A stretch of 64,000 nt of DNA from Paraspadella gotoi (taxonomy: Eukaryota > Chaetognatha). The position numbers and the translations under genes were made by a program. The DNA lies in NCBI GenBank assembly GCA_051294375.1, contig CM119265.1, forward strand, positions 23,490,776 through 23,554,775, read 5' to 3'. The number at the start of each line of letters is the position of its first letter. Position 1 is the stretch's first letter. This document shows, in pieces, positions 33,160 through 46,800 of this stretch. The notes beneath the pieces are model-generated. The model ran no database searches. It was given only the letters and a program-made list of their open reading frames with translations, and was not told where the DNA came from.

Positions 33160-36100
33160 TTAAGGTCCTTTTTGATTCGTCGTCACGACGTTATTCCCCA
33201 TGCAATTATTGCAAATTCCAGGTGCTCCCGGAGCCCCGGATGGCCCGCGCTGGCCCGCCGGGCCCGGCTTTCCTTGCATCCCCCTCTTTCCTTGAAACCC
33301 TGGCCAACCCACACCGGGCGGCCCTGCCGGCCCGGGAGGACCCGCTAGAATCCCAGGAGGCCCCATGGGACCCTCTCCCGCGTTTCCTCTCTCCCCGGGT
33401 GGTCCCGTTTCGCCCTTCTGACCCTGCGGCCCCCGTGGCCCTACATTTCCGGGCATGCCCATGAACCCGCGGTTTCCCTTGTCGCCCGGCTGCCCGGGAA
33501 TTCCCGTTAACCCCGGTGGGCCTTTTTTGCCGGGCCTTCCGGGCTTTCCTACTCCGGGTGATCCGGGTTGGCCTTTCAAATCTTTGATCATCTCGGCGAT
33601 TTGATCCGAAAAAGCTCGTCGACACAAATCCCTCACTTCCTTCTCTAAGGGTGGCGCCCCTGGCGGACCCTTCATGCCAGGCAGCCCCGAAGGCCCAGTG
33701 CGTCCCAATGGGCCGCGCGGGCCAGTCGGCCCAGCTTGGCCAGGAGCACCCGTCCGTCCTGGGCGGCCAGATTGTCCGGCTTCTCCTGGCAAACCTCTTG
33801 CTCCTACGGCGCCCATCGGCCCGGGAGGACCCGGAGGTCCTCTGGCGCCATCAACGCCATTGATTCCCGCCATGAAATTGGCAAAATCAATGGAACAGTT
33901 TCCAGGACTGCCCGAATTCGTGCCTGGATTTCCTGGTTGGCCCGGCGGGCCAGGATTTCCAGGTAAGCCTGGATCACCGAGGTCCCCGTCGCGACCCAAG
34001 CCACCGGGAACTCCAGGTATTCCTCGAGGACCTCTTAAACCTGGGGAGCCCGGGAGTCCCTGAAGTCCTACAGTGCCAGAAGGGCCAATTTTGCCCTTAA
34101 TTCCCGGTAGTCCTGCGGGTCCTCTTGGTCCTTCTCTCCCCTGGTCTCCAACATCGCCCTTTGTCCCAGTTTTCCCTATCTCTCCCTTTTGACCATCGCG
34201 CCCTGGCAATCCCGGCTGGCCAGGTTCACCGGGAAACCCCGGCCGACCAGATGACCCTACATCTCCCGGCAGACCTACTGTCCCTTTTGGCCCCGGTGCT
34301 CCCGACAAGCCCGCCACTCCCTTTTCCCCTGTCTCTCCTGGCAGCCCCGGTCTCCCCGGATCACCTGTAGTTGCCCCTTCACCCGGTTCTCCGGGGAGCC
34401 CGGGATTCCCTGCTGGCCCGGTCTCTCCTTTATCACCCTTTGTACCTGACTGGCCTCTGTCACCCTTTGAGCCTTCGGGGCCGCGAGCTCCCTTGGTCCC
34501 GTTTCACCTCGTAGTCCCTGCTCTCCTTTTTCCCCGGTTGCCCCATTTGCTCCAGTCTCACCTTGTTGTCCTGATGGACCAATCCGCCCTGTTTTCTCGT
34601 CGAAGCCCTGCTCTCCTCGCTCACCCGGCTCCCCTTTTTGACCCGTCTCCCCTGCCAGTCCCTTGGCCCCGGGCGGCCCGTCTCGTCCAGGCAGCCCCTC
34701 TGGCCCTGGATCTCCTTTTGGCCCCGGAATTTCATTGGTCAATATCTCTCCCTTTTGCCCCTTGATGCCAGGGTCACCGCTTTCCCCTCTTAAACCGGAA
34801 GTCCCAGGCCTGCCAGTAGAACCTTTCTCCCTCTTTCTCCAGGTGGTCCCGGATCTCCAGTTTCTCCCTTCGCTCCCGTCCCTCCCGCTTCTCCACTCAA
34901 CCCCCCTTTCCCCACCTGGCCCCCTCTTCCCCGGGTCTGCCCCTTTTCCCCCTTTTGCCCCTTCTCGGCCAGGGGTCCCGGAATTCCGGGCACACCTTCC
35001 TCTCCTTCTTCCCCCTTCTTCGCCTGACAACCCTCTCTCTCCCTTTTGTCCTCTTTCCCCTGCCTCTCCCTTCTGCCGTCTTCGCCGGTCACCCTTCCTC
35101 CCGCTCTCGCCCTCGGTTCCCCCGCCGGTCCTTCCAACCCCTCTTCCCCCTAACCCCTTCTTCTCCTCTCTCCCCCTTCTCCCCCCGTTCTCCTCTATTC
35201 CCCTTTATCCCTCTTTCCCCGGCGGCCCAACGGCCCTTCCGGCCTGCCTCGCCAATTGGACCAGTCTCGCCCCTTGGCCCAACTGTGCCGTTTTCGCCCT
35301 TGGGCCCGACGGGGCATTCGAAGCAGGTCTCTTCCTCTGGCTCGACGGGCACGAAGTTGAACTCGGCGCAGCGGTCGCGTTGTCCGCGGGTCGGGTCGCA
35401 GTCGATGTCGAGACGCTGGTGTGAAAATTAAGGCAAGTTTTATATTATGCTTTGGTATCTCTCTTTCTNNNNNNNNNNNNNNNNNNNNNNNNNNNNNNNN
35501 NNNNNNNNNNNNNNNNNNNNNNNNNNNNNNNNNNNNNNNNNNNNNNNNNNNNNNNNNNNNNNNNNNNNNNNNNNNNNNNNNNNNNNNNNNNNNNNNNNNN
35601 NNNNNNNNNNNNNNNNNNNNNNNNNNNNNNNNNNNNNNNNNNNNNNNNNNNNNNNNNNNNNNNNNNNNNNNNNNNNNNNNNNNNNNNNNNNNNNNNNNNN
35701 NNNNNNNNNNNNNNNNNNNNNNNNNNNNNNNNNNNNNNNNNNNNNNNNNNNNNNNNNNNNNNNNNNNNNNNNNNNNNNNNNNNNNNNNNNNNNNNNNNNN
35801 NNGAGAGAGAAAAAGAAGAAAGGCGCGTTCGTGAATAAATAATATAAAGTTTATATTAAGTGTAGGTATAATTATATATTTAAAAAATGTGATAATATTC
35901 AGAAAATTGTCCTAAAAATTAAAAAGGCCAGATTTTTCCTCTTTTTTTGTGTGTTTTTAATCGCTCATTCGAATCACATAAGGCCAAATTTTTTTAGATA
36001 AATCATGTTTTCCCCGCGATTTCGATATTAAAAGTGTCAAAAGTTGGTCAAAAGTTTTGGCAACTTTTTCATTTTTCCAAAAGGTATTTCTCTCAATGCC

Positions 36101-37295
36101 AACGACTTTATGAATTTTTCCGCGTGTACTCTTGACATACATACGAACGAAACTTTTGCGATCATTATCACATACTTTTTAATCATTCATTACCACCTAT
36201 AATTCTAGCCTAATGATTTACCTATATAACTTATATTATTCGCATAATTTTATATGAATCACACACAAAGTAGCATTACAGATATAACCAACAGTATCTA
36301 CGAAGTCTTTCCCCATCTCTTTTCCAACCCCAATCCCTTCCTCACAAAACCACCTTTTCCTCTTCCACTCCCAGATGCAACTTGTGCCACGACGTGTCGA
36401 ACATCCTCTTGACGTCGCGCTTGAAGATGACGCGTTTCGGCGCGCCCTGCGAGTCCACGAAGAAGAACTCGACGCGCCGATCGCGCCCGTCGACGCGGAC
36501 GCCCCATTGCGGGCGTCGGCGCGGGTCCTCCAGGCGAATCAGGTCCCAGTCGGCGTCGACGGTCCTTTCCGGCGTCCGGAACGTCGCCACGAAAGAGAAC
36601 CGATCGGGCACGTTGGCCGGAAAGGCAGCGGCCGTCTCCGCTCGGAGGTCGTCGGGTGAGTCGGAAAGCCGTCTGGAGAGAGTTTGTGCGCGGGCGGATT
36701 TCACACCGGGGAGGCTTGAAGGAAGTCGAGAGAGAGGATGGGGGGGGGCGAGTCCGGGGAGGGGGCAGGAGGATAGCAAGTGGACTTACATCCGTTCTTA
36801 TATATTTATATATGTATAAATCAATAATCCATCCGAACAATCGAATGAATCAATCAATGTACTAAACAAGTCAAATCAAGAAATATATTATTAAATCAAT
36901 CAATCAAGTAATTGTTAAGCAAATCGATTAAGTGATCATTGAAACTATAGACCTCCCAATTCAAGATATTGACCGACTTGAAACCACTTTATTTGCCTCC
37001 TCTGTCCCGTTACTAGTGACGTTACTACGTTACGTCTCATTCTCCCTATCACCAAATCACCCACCCCCTCTCCCCCTCACCTCCCCCGTTCGAATCCCAA
37101 ATCGGACAAAAGATCGAAAACTGGAAGATCCTCCGGCCTCGCCTCGCCGCCCCTGGGGCACGCCCCCTTTGTCGGCTCCTCCGCCGCCGATTGCCCTTTT
37201 GTCGGCGACCAGAGAGTCAAGGACAACAACAACAACGACGACAACGAGAGCGAGGCTGGGGGCGTCGAGGCCGCCGGCGGCGAAAGAACAGGCAT
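33160..37295 (-). CDS. Secreted TSPN-domain collagen (FACIT-like)
   Basis: Three exons: 37295-37081 (signal peptide with Leu/Ser core, then the start of the domain, FDLLSDLGFER), 36672-36354 (most of the thrombospondin N-terminal-like domain, with WHKLHLGVEEEK) and 35415-33160. Phases match at both junctions. The third exon finishes the domain (DIDC), has a Cys-rich link (CFECP) and then a long Gly-X-Y triple helix with short interruptions, including a globular-looking one with RDLCRRAF. It ends with CNNC and a short tail; no COLFI or type IV NC1 domain. TSPN plus interrupted helix is the plan of FACIT-type collagens, matrix proteins that decorate fibrils. Several single-base frame breaks occur in the helix between 34490 and 35140; they look like sequence errors in G/C runs. 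A 334-base N gap lies in intron 2. Confidence 0.85.
35469..35802. other. Assembly gap (334 N)
   Basis: Unknown bases inside a collagen intron, flanked by CT-rich and GA-rich simple sequence. The exons on both sides join in phase, so a missing exon is not required. Confidence 0.95.
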
Positions 37296-40200
37296 CTGTT
37301 GTTGACGAGGAGTTTGGGAGGAGGGGAGGGTTGGTTCTCACTCGGAGGAGGTGGGGGGCAGGGTAGTTTGTTGGGAATGAGGGTGGGAAGCGGGAGATGG
37401 GTTAAGAAGGTAGAACTTTTCCGTTTGACATTTGCTTTTTTTTTTTTAATTTATCGTTGACGATTTTTAGGTATTGCTAGTATGGAAATAAAAATAAAGT
37501 AATAAATACATGGTATACAAAAAATAAAATCATATAAATTTTAATAAGTAAACTAATAAATGAAGTCATATAAACAAAAAAAAATAGAATTAAAAAAAAA
37601 ACTAATGAAAATATGACGGGATCGAATGGAGTTGTTCTGCTCAGAGTTTCTTTCGAAAGATTCGAAGTAAAAATAATATTTTCATTTCTCGCAGCAGAAA
37701 CCAGAGGAAAATAAGACGTTGGAAATCGGAGGCGAGATTCGATCCAGGAAATGTCTGGATTCGTGTCTCTCTTCGTGTTGTCGTTGGAAATCTTCTTATT
37801 TATATGTATTAAATATAAAGTACTGATTTTTGTATATACAACGTATAAAGGTTTGTAGTACCACACGTCGGATTCGTAAGATTGCAATGGGTCCTAGCAA
37901 AAGAGAGACGGGCCAGTTTAACCAATGGTGGCGAGCCTAACGCCCGATCCGAAGTTCCGGGAACTAACGGAGAGGCACAGGGCAGTGGGCACGCTAAGTG
38001 TGTGAACTATCCACTATTCGCTTGGCGACGCCCTCTCCTCTCGGTCACCTCAGCTAACTGGGATCACTCACTGGGAACAGATATGATTGCGACAGAGAAT
38101 CAGAGAATTTGATTAAAAACATATGGAAACCAATAAAGGAATCTTTGGAAATTGATTAATTGATTTATTAATTAATAAATTAACTTGCCTTTGATGCACT
38201 CGGTGACGTTAACCGCGTATTTCGCTTCGATCGTTATCTTTGTTCATTTGAGGACATTGCGTGTCACGTGACTTGACGTCCGTGAGAAAGTTCAAACTCT
38301 TTTAAAACAATGTGGCGTTAAATATAAAATATATACAAAACATTAAACAAACAAAATATTCCCTGGGATGATTTAAAGAAATAAAATGAAAAAAAAATAT
38401 TAAAAAAATTAAAGTTTTAATTTAAGTTTTTTTGAAAAAACAACATTTTTTTTCTCGTCAAAACAAGAACTGAACAACAACAACAACCACGACGATCCAA
38501 CACGAATGACTACTTCGCTCGAGGGCAGAAATTCTACTAAATAATTAAAAATTAATTGAGTCCGAAATAATTCCGAAAAAAATTCTAAGAAAAGTAGAAA
38601 ATTTCAAGACGTACGAAATTATTTTTTAAAAATTTTATTAATTCTTCGTATAAATTAAAAGAAGTCTCGTGAAAATATTCCAAAGGAAGAATAGCGTTAA
38701 TTTGATGTTCACTTTTTTTTTTTTACTTTTAACAATTAACTTTATTTCTTTTCCTTTAGAATTCTTCTTTGGCGGTTTTTACGATGGTCCGATGTTGGGG
38801 GAAACAATGAAAAAAAGATGATAAAAATTCCTTTTTATAATTTTTTAAAGAAATCTTTATTTTTGTTTTTTAGTAGATTTTTCCGGGAAAAAGTACACAA
38901 GATAGTTTGTTTTTTTTTCTTAATTGCCGGTAAGAAATGAAATTCAGAGCTAAGGCTAGCGAGAGCGAAAGGTAAAAAGGAGGGAGAGGGAGAGGATGAA
39001 AAAAATAATAGAGACAGAGACAGACTTTCTTATCGACGAATTGTGTTACGAAGAGAGAGAGAGAGAGAGAGCGTCGAATTGTGTTACGGCGTCGGAAGGC
39101 GATAATCATCGGATTCCCTTTTCCCTCTTCCGGCGAGAAATCAAAACAGCTGTTCCTTTGTTTGTCGTTGATATTTTGATTTTATGGTTATTCACATTTT
39201 TTTAAAAATGAGAAGAATGACGTGATACTAAAATTTTACATCTTGATGTCTTTTAAAAAAAGGGAAGATACGTAAAAAACCAGATGGTATGTATTTCTTT
39301 TTCCCCTTAAAATGATGATAAAATAGACACAATCTTCATTGTCAAATGTTATCACCAGCGAGCAAAAAAAAAAAAAATATTTAAAATGATTTGAATTTGA
39401 TTAGAATTTAATCCAGAATCTGAATCTGATTTTTTTTCTTTTCTGAATGCGAGCCTCACGCGGCGAGACGAGACTTCGGACAAAGAATTCCTTCGAGATC
39501 TCGACGGTTGCGGGTCTGAGCGAAAAACAAGAAGAATAAATGTTGTATTTTTCGGGTTTATTATTGTAAAGTTTACAATTATTAACCAAATCTCCATTCG
39601 CCTGCCCTTATTTCCTCTACCCCTTTGATCAGCCCCCAGCTCCTCCCTTCATCTTCGCCCCTTTTAACCCTCAATTTTTCATTTTCTTCAACGATAAACC
39701 GTGAAAAAAAAATAATATTTTTTTTTCCGGAGGTGGATGCACCGACGTATTTACTCGACGTTATTTATCATCGCAATTTATGTCATTAGGCTATCGTAAA
39801 CACTTAGTTGGGATGATTTAAAAGGAGGCGCTTTGCCTTAAAAAGTGAGAAAAATAAGTGTTTTAAGGGGAGGAGCTGGGGGAAAGTTAAGGGGGTCAAC
39901 CTTTTGAGATCCTCGTGTTTCGCACTTTCTCAGAAATATATATTTCTCTAATTTTTAAAATTAACCAAATAATAATAAAAAAAACCTACTCCTACTGTAA
40001 ATAAGTTTGAAAATGAATAAGAAAAAAAAATTACTGTTTTCTTTTCAAACATTTACCTCTGCATTTATATCACTTTTTCAAAAATATTAATAATACTTTT
40101 TTATGGTCGAAAAACATATTTTCTAAATTAAGAAGGGACAAAGTCCATGTAGAAAAAATGTATTCTGTAGTACAAAACAGAGGACGAAAAAAATAGACTC

Positions 40201-41472
40201 TCAAAAATAACAACAACGACAACAAGCCAAACAACGACTAAAGACATTCTTCCCATTTCACGTTTTTCTTAAGGGTCGATTACGTAAACTCATAATAAAA
40301 AATTAGAATAGTCAAATTTGTATCACAAGACAAGTGAGTGGTTTGTTTATTTGTTCACGAGTTTTGACGAAATCAGTTATGACGTTTGACATCCGATCCT
40401 CGTCCGTCTTCTTGTATTTCGACTTCGTTACGCGCGATACGCTTTCGACGTCTTCACATCTTATCCTTCTTCTTGCTTCTTCTTGCATCTTTCTGCTCGC
40501 ATCCATCTGCAACTTTTTCAACGCATTTCTTTATACATGCATATTTACACCCTCAAAGACAAACAACGTGCAATACTTAATATCTAGGTGTGTCTCACTC
40601 TCCCGATAGATTTTACATGTAAAATTTGTTTCTAAATCCGCACGCTAACAACGCGACTCTTTCTCATCATTTACACCCACTTTCACACGCAATCTGCACG
40701 TAGCCTGGATTTTCCCCCTTTTATTTCCGCGATAAAACTCGGCTAGTTTACGAGGCTTCGAATGTAAACCCAGTTTCGGGTCTTCGGCCACCAGAGTGAC
40801 AACTGATTGAGGCGGAGGTGAGCGACCTACTTACGGACAAAAGGGCAAGGGGATTGAAAGTCAGCGAAAAGATCAATGGCGAAAGCAATGATCTATGAGT
40901 ATTGAGCAGAGAACATCCTTTCCAAGGAACAATGTCAAATTATTCATGTTTTGTAAATAATTGTAAAAAAGGCAAAAGTTAAATTTATCCCAGTTATGTC
41001 CTTAATAAATTTAGCTTTACTACCTTCTTGGCAAGTTCTTTAATTTTGAGAAGATATAAAACTCGTTTCATGTTACTCAGGGTTGATCTAACTGTCTGTA
41101 TTTACATTATTACTCCTGTACGTCTTACGTGCCAAACGCCAAAGATGTACTGAAAAATACTTAAAATACCGAAACGCAGAAAATTGGAACTTGTAATTTC
41201 CGGAAAAGAATAAAAAACAAAACAAAAAACACCACGGATCCAAAATTCAAGTGTTAACTGAATCACCCCTCGAATAAAAAAAGTAATAAAACTAAGTGGA
41301 AAAAAAAATTTAAAAAAATAAGAATAGTTTAAAAAAATAGCTTTTTTTTTATACAACGGTCAATGGAGAAAATATATTTATGAAAGAATTTCGTAGTAAA
41401 AATAATTATAAACGTTTTTTAAAAAAAAACATTAAACAAAAAAAAAAATAGTTCGTAAAAAGTTTTTCTTCG
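37296..41472. other. Gene-poor AT-rich interval
   Basis: It should contain the collagen promoter (near 37300-37900) and the flippase 3' UTR (above 41000). A GC-richer block at about 37885-38060 looks like a degraded dispersed repeat but has no clear box A or box B. A short (GA)n run is at 39050-39070. Frames in the interval are AT-rich and lack coding character. I see no tRNA or other RNA gene. Confidence 0.5.
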
Positions 41473-43789
41473 TTACGTCTCAATCTTAGTTTCTCTGTTG
41501 ATTTCTAACATTTCAGTCGAGTTGTTGTTCCTTTGTCTGTTTTTGTTGACGAGCGGCGTCACGCTGGAGCAGGAAGCCTTCTCCGCGTCGCCGCCGCCGC
41601 CGCTCCTCGCAGCGGCGGCCCGCTCCGTCCGCCGCCGCTCCAGCATCGTCAGCAGCGTCTGCAGCACGAGATCCGGCGCCGCAGCGGCGGCGACGCTGAC
41701 GAAGACGACTAGCCACGTGACGGGAACGGAGAAAGTCTGCAGGAACGAGAGGTAGACCGGCGCCGATCGCGGCGTCGCCGAGTAGATCAGCGAAAAGGCT
41801 AGGAACGCCGCCATGGTGCCCCAGTAGAAAACGTGGGTCCACCGGGTCCAATGCTTGGTCAGGATCCATAGTTTGAGGTTGATCACGACCACGCTGATCG
41901 TAATGACGAGGACGCCGAAGTCCCAGTTGGAGAGCGCGGCGACGCCGGTGTCGTCGACGGCGCCGGATAAGACGGCGCCGTAGGGAAGGTAGTAGTAAAT
42001 GAGGCTGTGGAAATAGGCCAGCGCGATCCAGCCCAGGAACACCCAGATGGTCATGTACCGGTTCCGGCTGATATTGCGGTAGAGCTCCGGGTTGTCCAGG
42101 AGGATCTCCTTGGAGTAATTCTGCTCCATGACTCCGTAGCAGATGATGGGGAGTGCGGTGAAGAGAAGGTTGAAACCCTGGAAAAAATATGGATCAGTCA
42201 ATCAATCGATAAATTAATTTATTATATATCATCTTTCAACCAATTAAATCGTCGTTTGTCAATCAATCACTGGAACATTTCAAACGATTAATTCAACAAT
42301 CCATTAAAAATGACTCAAATAATTAATCCACAACAAAGTCATTTGCAATTAATCAATCAAACTTTCAAAATTGCGCCAGCTGACCATCGAAGTTTTTTGT
42401 TGCTAAAAAATCATCATAAAATAATGAAATCGATCAATACATAAAATCAAACATCTTTAAACAAGTTTGGGCAAATAATGCTAGATCTGCTCACGATAAT
42501 TCAATTATACTCTTATTTAATACAATTTACAATAATAATAATCACTAGTTTTTCAACCTTGTCTCCGACTCAAAAGGAAAAAAAATTCAAAAGGGAAATG
42601 TGATTTTTGTTTTTTCCATTTAAACTCATTTTCACACGGACGATTCCAGCGAAACTTGATTTCCAGCTCAATCACAAATTTCTTTACCAACATACAAAAT
42701 TACAAGCCAATCGAACAATCCACTCATGAGTAATTCGCGTTCAAAGCTAAGAAGGGACGGACAGACGGACGGATGGACGGACGGACATCAATTTTTTTCT
42801 TCATAATTTATCATCATTCGATGATCTGATAATATCTCAGTAACTTAACGACAAGATTTTGGGATGGGACCGACGGACCGAAAATGCTTATTAGAGAGCC
42901 GAAATCTTCTGTAAAAACAGATCCGGCTAAAAACCATTCCCACTTTGATCAATTAAAGAAACCAGTCAATCATTGACCCAACGATAGATGTCATAGATTT
43001 TTTTTCCACCTGCAAATAGATGCTTTCGAAAAGCGTGGCGGCCGAGTAGCGGTTCTCCTTAGCGTAATAGAGCTGAGGCGAGGCGTAGGCTAAATTTTTA
43101 TAGATGACGTACATGATGAAAACTGAGATACGATAATAGTACCAGTGGCCGTGGACGAGAACCGCCTTTTTAAGAAAGCGGAACTTGGAAAAGGCGAAGT
43201 CGGAACATCTGGAAAGAGCGAAAGTGGGGGAAATGGAAGGGGGGAGAGAGAGAGGGAGAGGTAAGGAGGGGGGGAGAGAAAGTGAGAGAGAAACAAAAAG
43301 GTAAACAGAGAAAAAGAGAGAAAGAGTGAGTGAGAGTGAAAGATAGAAAGAGAGAGAGAAATATTGACAGTGTGATTTATCATTTACAACAATTTTACTA
43401 AGCGAACGTTTTCGCCGTCTACTCCTTTCACCACCCAAGCCACTCACCCACACCTCCCACCTTAACCCAAACCCCCCCCATCCTCACCTCACTGCCTGCC
43501 TCCCCTCTTTCCCCATGATCCCGATCCCTAAATGCGCCTCCTGGATCATGGAGACGTCGTTGGCTCCGTCGCCGATCGCCGCGCAGACCGGCGACCCGGG
43601 GAAGTTCTTGGCCATGGCCACGATCTGCGCCTTGTGCAGCGGCGACATGCGGCAGCAGAGCACCGTGCTGCAGCGGCGGGAGACTTCGGCGAAACGCGGC
43701 TTGAGGAGTGGCGCTCGATGAGGGTGAGAGTGGCGCCATCAACGACGAGGCAATGGCGGTCGGGGGAACGGGAGGTGGGAGAAGCTGCG

Positions 43790-43844
<55 letters not shown>

Positions 43845-46800
43845 AGAGAGAGAGAGAAATGAGGAGAAATGATAAAGGAAAGGTTTCAACAATTGAAAGT
43901 ATCAAGCCAATCAGAAAGAATTCAAGAATGGCATACGGACACCTTTTCCAGTTTACCTCCCTCTCACCTTTACCAGCTTAACCCTCTCACCATCTCTCCA
44001 TATTTCCCCGCTTTCCCCCTCTCTCACCTTCTCCAGCTTCTCCAGCTTTTCTCTCAGCTCCGTCTCCCCCTTGTTGTCCGTCAACTCGTGCATGGCCATC
44101 CTCTTGTCGAAGTGACCGCAGCTGAAGGAAATGTTGATGGCCGTCTTCTTCTTGTCTCCAGTCAGCACCCAGACGTGCACCCCGGCGCGGTTGAGGCTGA
44201 TCAGAGTGTCCTTGACGCCCTCTTGGAGGAGATCCTCGATTCCCGTGGCGCCGACGCAAGTGAGGCGGGTCTCGATGGCGGAGTAGACCTAGGGGGAGGT
44301 CAGGGTGGTTCGTGGGTGAGTTGTGGGGAAGAGTTGGGAAGGGGAAGGAGAATGAAACGTTTAAAAACATTGGACATTCCAAGTTGGCATTAACACTCTG
44401 AAAACGATAAACTAAAGTGATAAAATTAACAAACAAAACATAGATACAATAATAAATAATAAATCCAACAAAAGTGACGAAAATATAAAATCACGACTGA
44501 AAACAATAAAGAAAAAAACATTATATTAAAAAAAATTTAAAAAATTAAAAAGGAACAAGCATTAAATAAAAATGAAGCGAATACTAGAATACGAACGCAA
44601 CCTGAGATAGCTTCTTCTCCCTGTCGCCCATCGCCGTTTGCGCCTCGACGAGTCGGGCGTCGAAATCCCGGAACTCCTCCTCGCTCAGCACCCTCTGCCC
44701 GAAGACGAGCGTCCGGAGTCCCTCGCCCGCGAAGTCCTCCAGATGGCGGAAGGCGTCCTCCTTGTCGCCGTCGACGATCTTCGGTTCGAGACTCGACTCG
44801 GCGCCTTTGGTCATGAGGAGCCGTTGGCCTGTCTTGAGGTTTTGAACTGAGAGGAGGAGGAGGAGGAGGAGGAGGAAGAGGAGGAAAAATAACGGCGATG
44901 TTAGGACTTAGGAGAGATGAGGTGAGAAGAGAGATGGATCGACTGCAACACGGGTCCCATGGTGTAACGGTTAGCACTCAGGACTCTGAATCCTGCAATC
45001 CGAGTTCGAATCTCGGTGGGACCTTTTTTGCCGGTGAATATTATTTTTCAATTGATCTCTCGGTGACATGTTTACTGGTTAGCAATGAGGATTATGAATC
45101 ATGAAAGTGAAATGCACGTTAAAATTTAAATTAGCAGTATTATTAAACTGTTAAGTAATAGTCCCATGGTGTAATATCATTATGTATTAGCATCAATCAA
45201 TTCAAGTTCGAGTAAAGGCAGGACTTTTTTGCAGATAAAAGGTACATTAGCAGTTGATTAATGTTAATGTTCAAATCTCGGTGGGACCTTCAAAATTAAT
45301 ATCATTCAATAACTGTTGCTGATGGTTTTTTTTCACTTTTTCATTCTCTTTACTTTTCAAGGGAAAAAGACATTCACAATTGGACAAATAATCATCCTTT
45401 CACCAACATTCACAAAAAACTTCCCCCACTCACCTATCACGCTCATGCATTTCCTAGTTGGATCAAAATCCAAAATGTGAAAGACTTTGAACAGAATCTC
45501 TTCTCCCTTCACGTCGACGATCCTGTTGCCGGCGTCGGGTTTCCCGGCATCCACCACGCCTTTGAAGACCACGCCCACCGACTTGGCCGCTTCCACGAAC
45601 GCCTTCTCATCCGGAGAAGACGCCTGATGAAGGTGTCGATTGGGCGGAGGGAAATTAGAAATTTCAGGTTTTTCACTGCGTGTCATTTGTAAGGTCTGTC
45701 GGTTTTTTTGTTTTCTCATGTCCATTAAGCGTTTCTCCGTCTATCGTTCAGTGTCTTTTTTTTTCTATCACTCTTATTCATGCCTCACTCTTTTTTGTAA
45801 AACAGAAACTTAGAAAAAGTGCAAGGTCCCGTGGTGTAACGGTTAGCACTCAGGACTCTGAATCCTGCAATCCGAGTTCAAATCTCGGCGGGACCTTTTT
45901 ACAGCTTTTTACGAAGATGAGAATTGAAAACAAAACTTAATGGATTGCGTCAATACATATTTGAGTCTCAATTCTCATATAAGGAGTTAACCTAAATTTT
46001 CACGATATGGAATAGTATGATTCAATATTGACATAATAATTTCCTAAAAGATGCAAAGGTCCCGTGGTGTAATGGTAAGCATTCAGGACTTTGAATCCTG
46101 CGATCCGAGTTCAAATCTCGGTGGGACCTTAAGGCGAAGAGACAACGCAAACATATTCAGATTGATTCTTCTTCTTTTTATGCTATATCTTACCTTGTAC
46201 TGCAAGTCCCCCCCTCGCCTCTCCACCACTACGGTGTGATTCATGACCATGTTGATCAACAGCTGTTGGAGGGCTTCATCGGCGGAAGTCACTATCTCCT
46301 TTGACAAAGGAGCCGGCGGATGTAAAGAGGTCAGGGGTTGATGGAGGGAAGAGTGGGAAAGAAGGAAAAGAGAGGGAATGGAAAAATCTGAAATTCTTGG
46401 AACCAGAGAGGAAGTACCTCGTTCAATTGTTCAGCCATTTTCATCTTTTCAAATAATCCCATCTCCCTTGTATGACGAGGCACTTATCCCCTACCTTGCT
46501 GGTCTTGTCCAGCAGATCCCCGTCCGACATGATGTAGCGCCTTCCGCCCGCCGATGCTGCTCGGAACTCCATGGAGTTCTCGGTGAGAGTCCCGGTCTTG
46601 TCGGAGAAGAGGTAGTTGATCTGACCCAACTCTTCGCTGATGTCCGAAGTGTTGCAGATTGGCCATTCGTCTCCGTCCTCGGTCTTCATCTCTGCGTCCC
46701 AGCTATGAAGGTTAAAACGTTTGGTTTCTATTTGGTTTGTTTATTGGTATATAAAGCTTATCAACTGTATTTTTATCTCTTAATGTTTTCCATCATGCGA

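Noticed and set aside
37885-38060. GC-richer block as a third SINE
   Set aside because: No convincing box B; only a short word (CGATCCGAAG-like) resembles the element near 21045.
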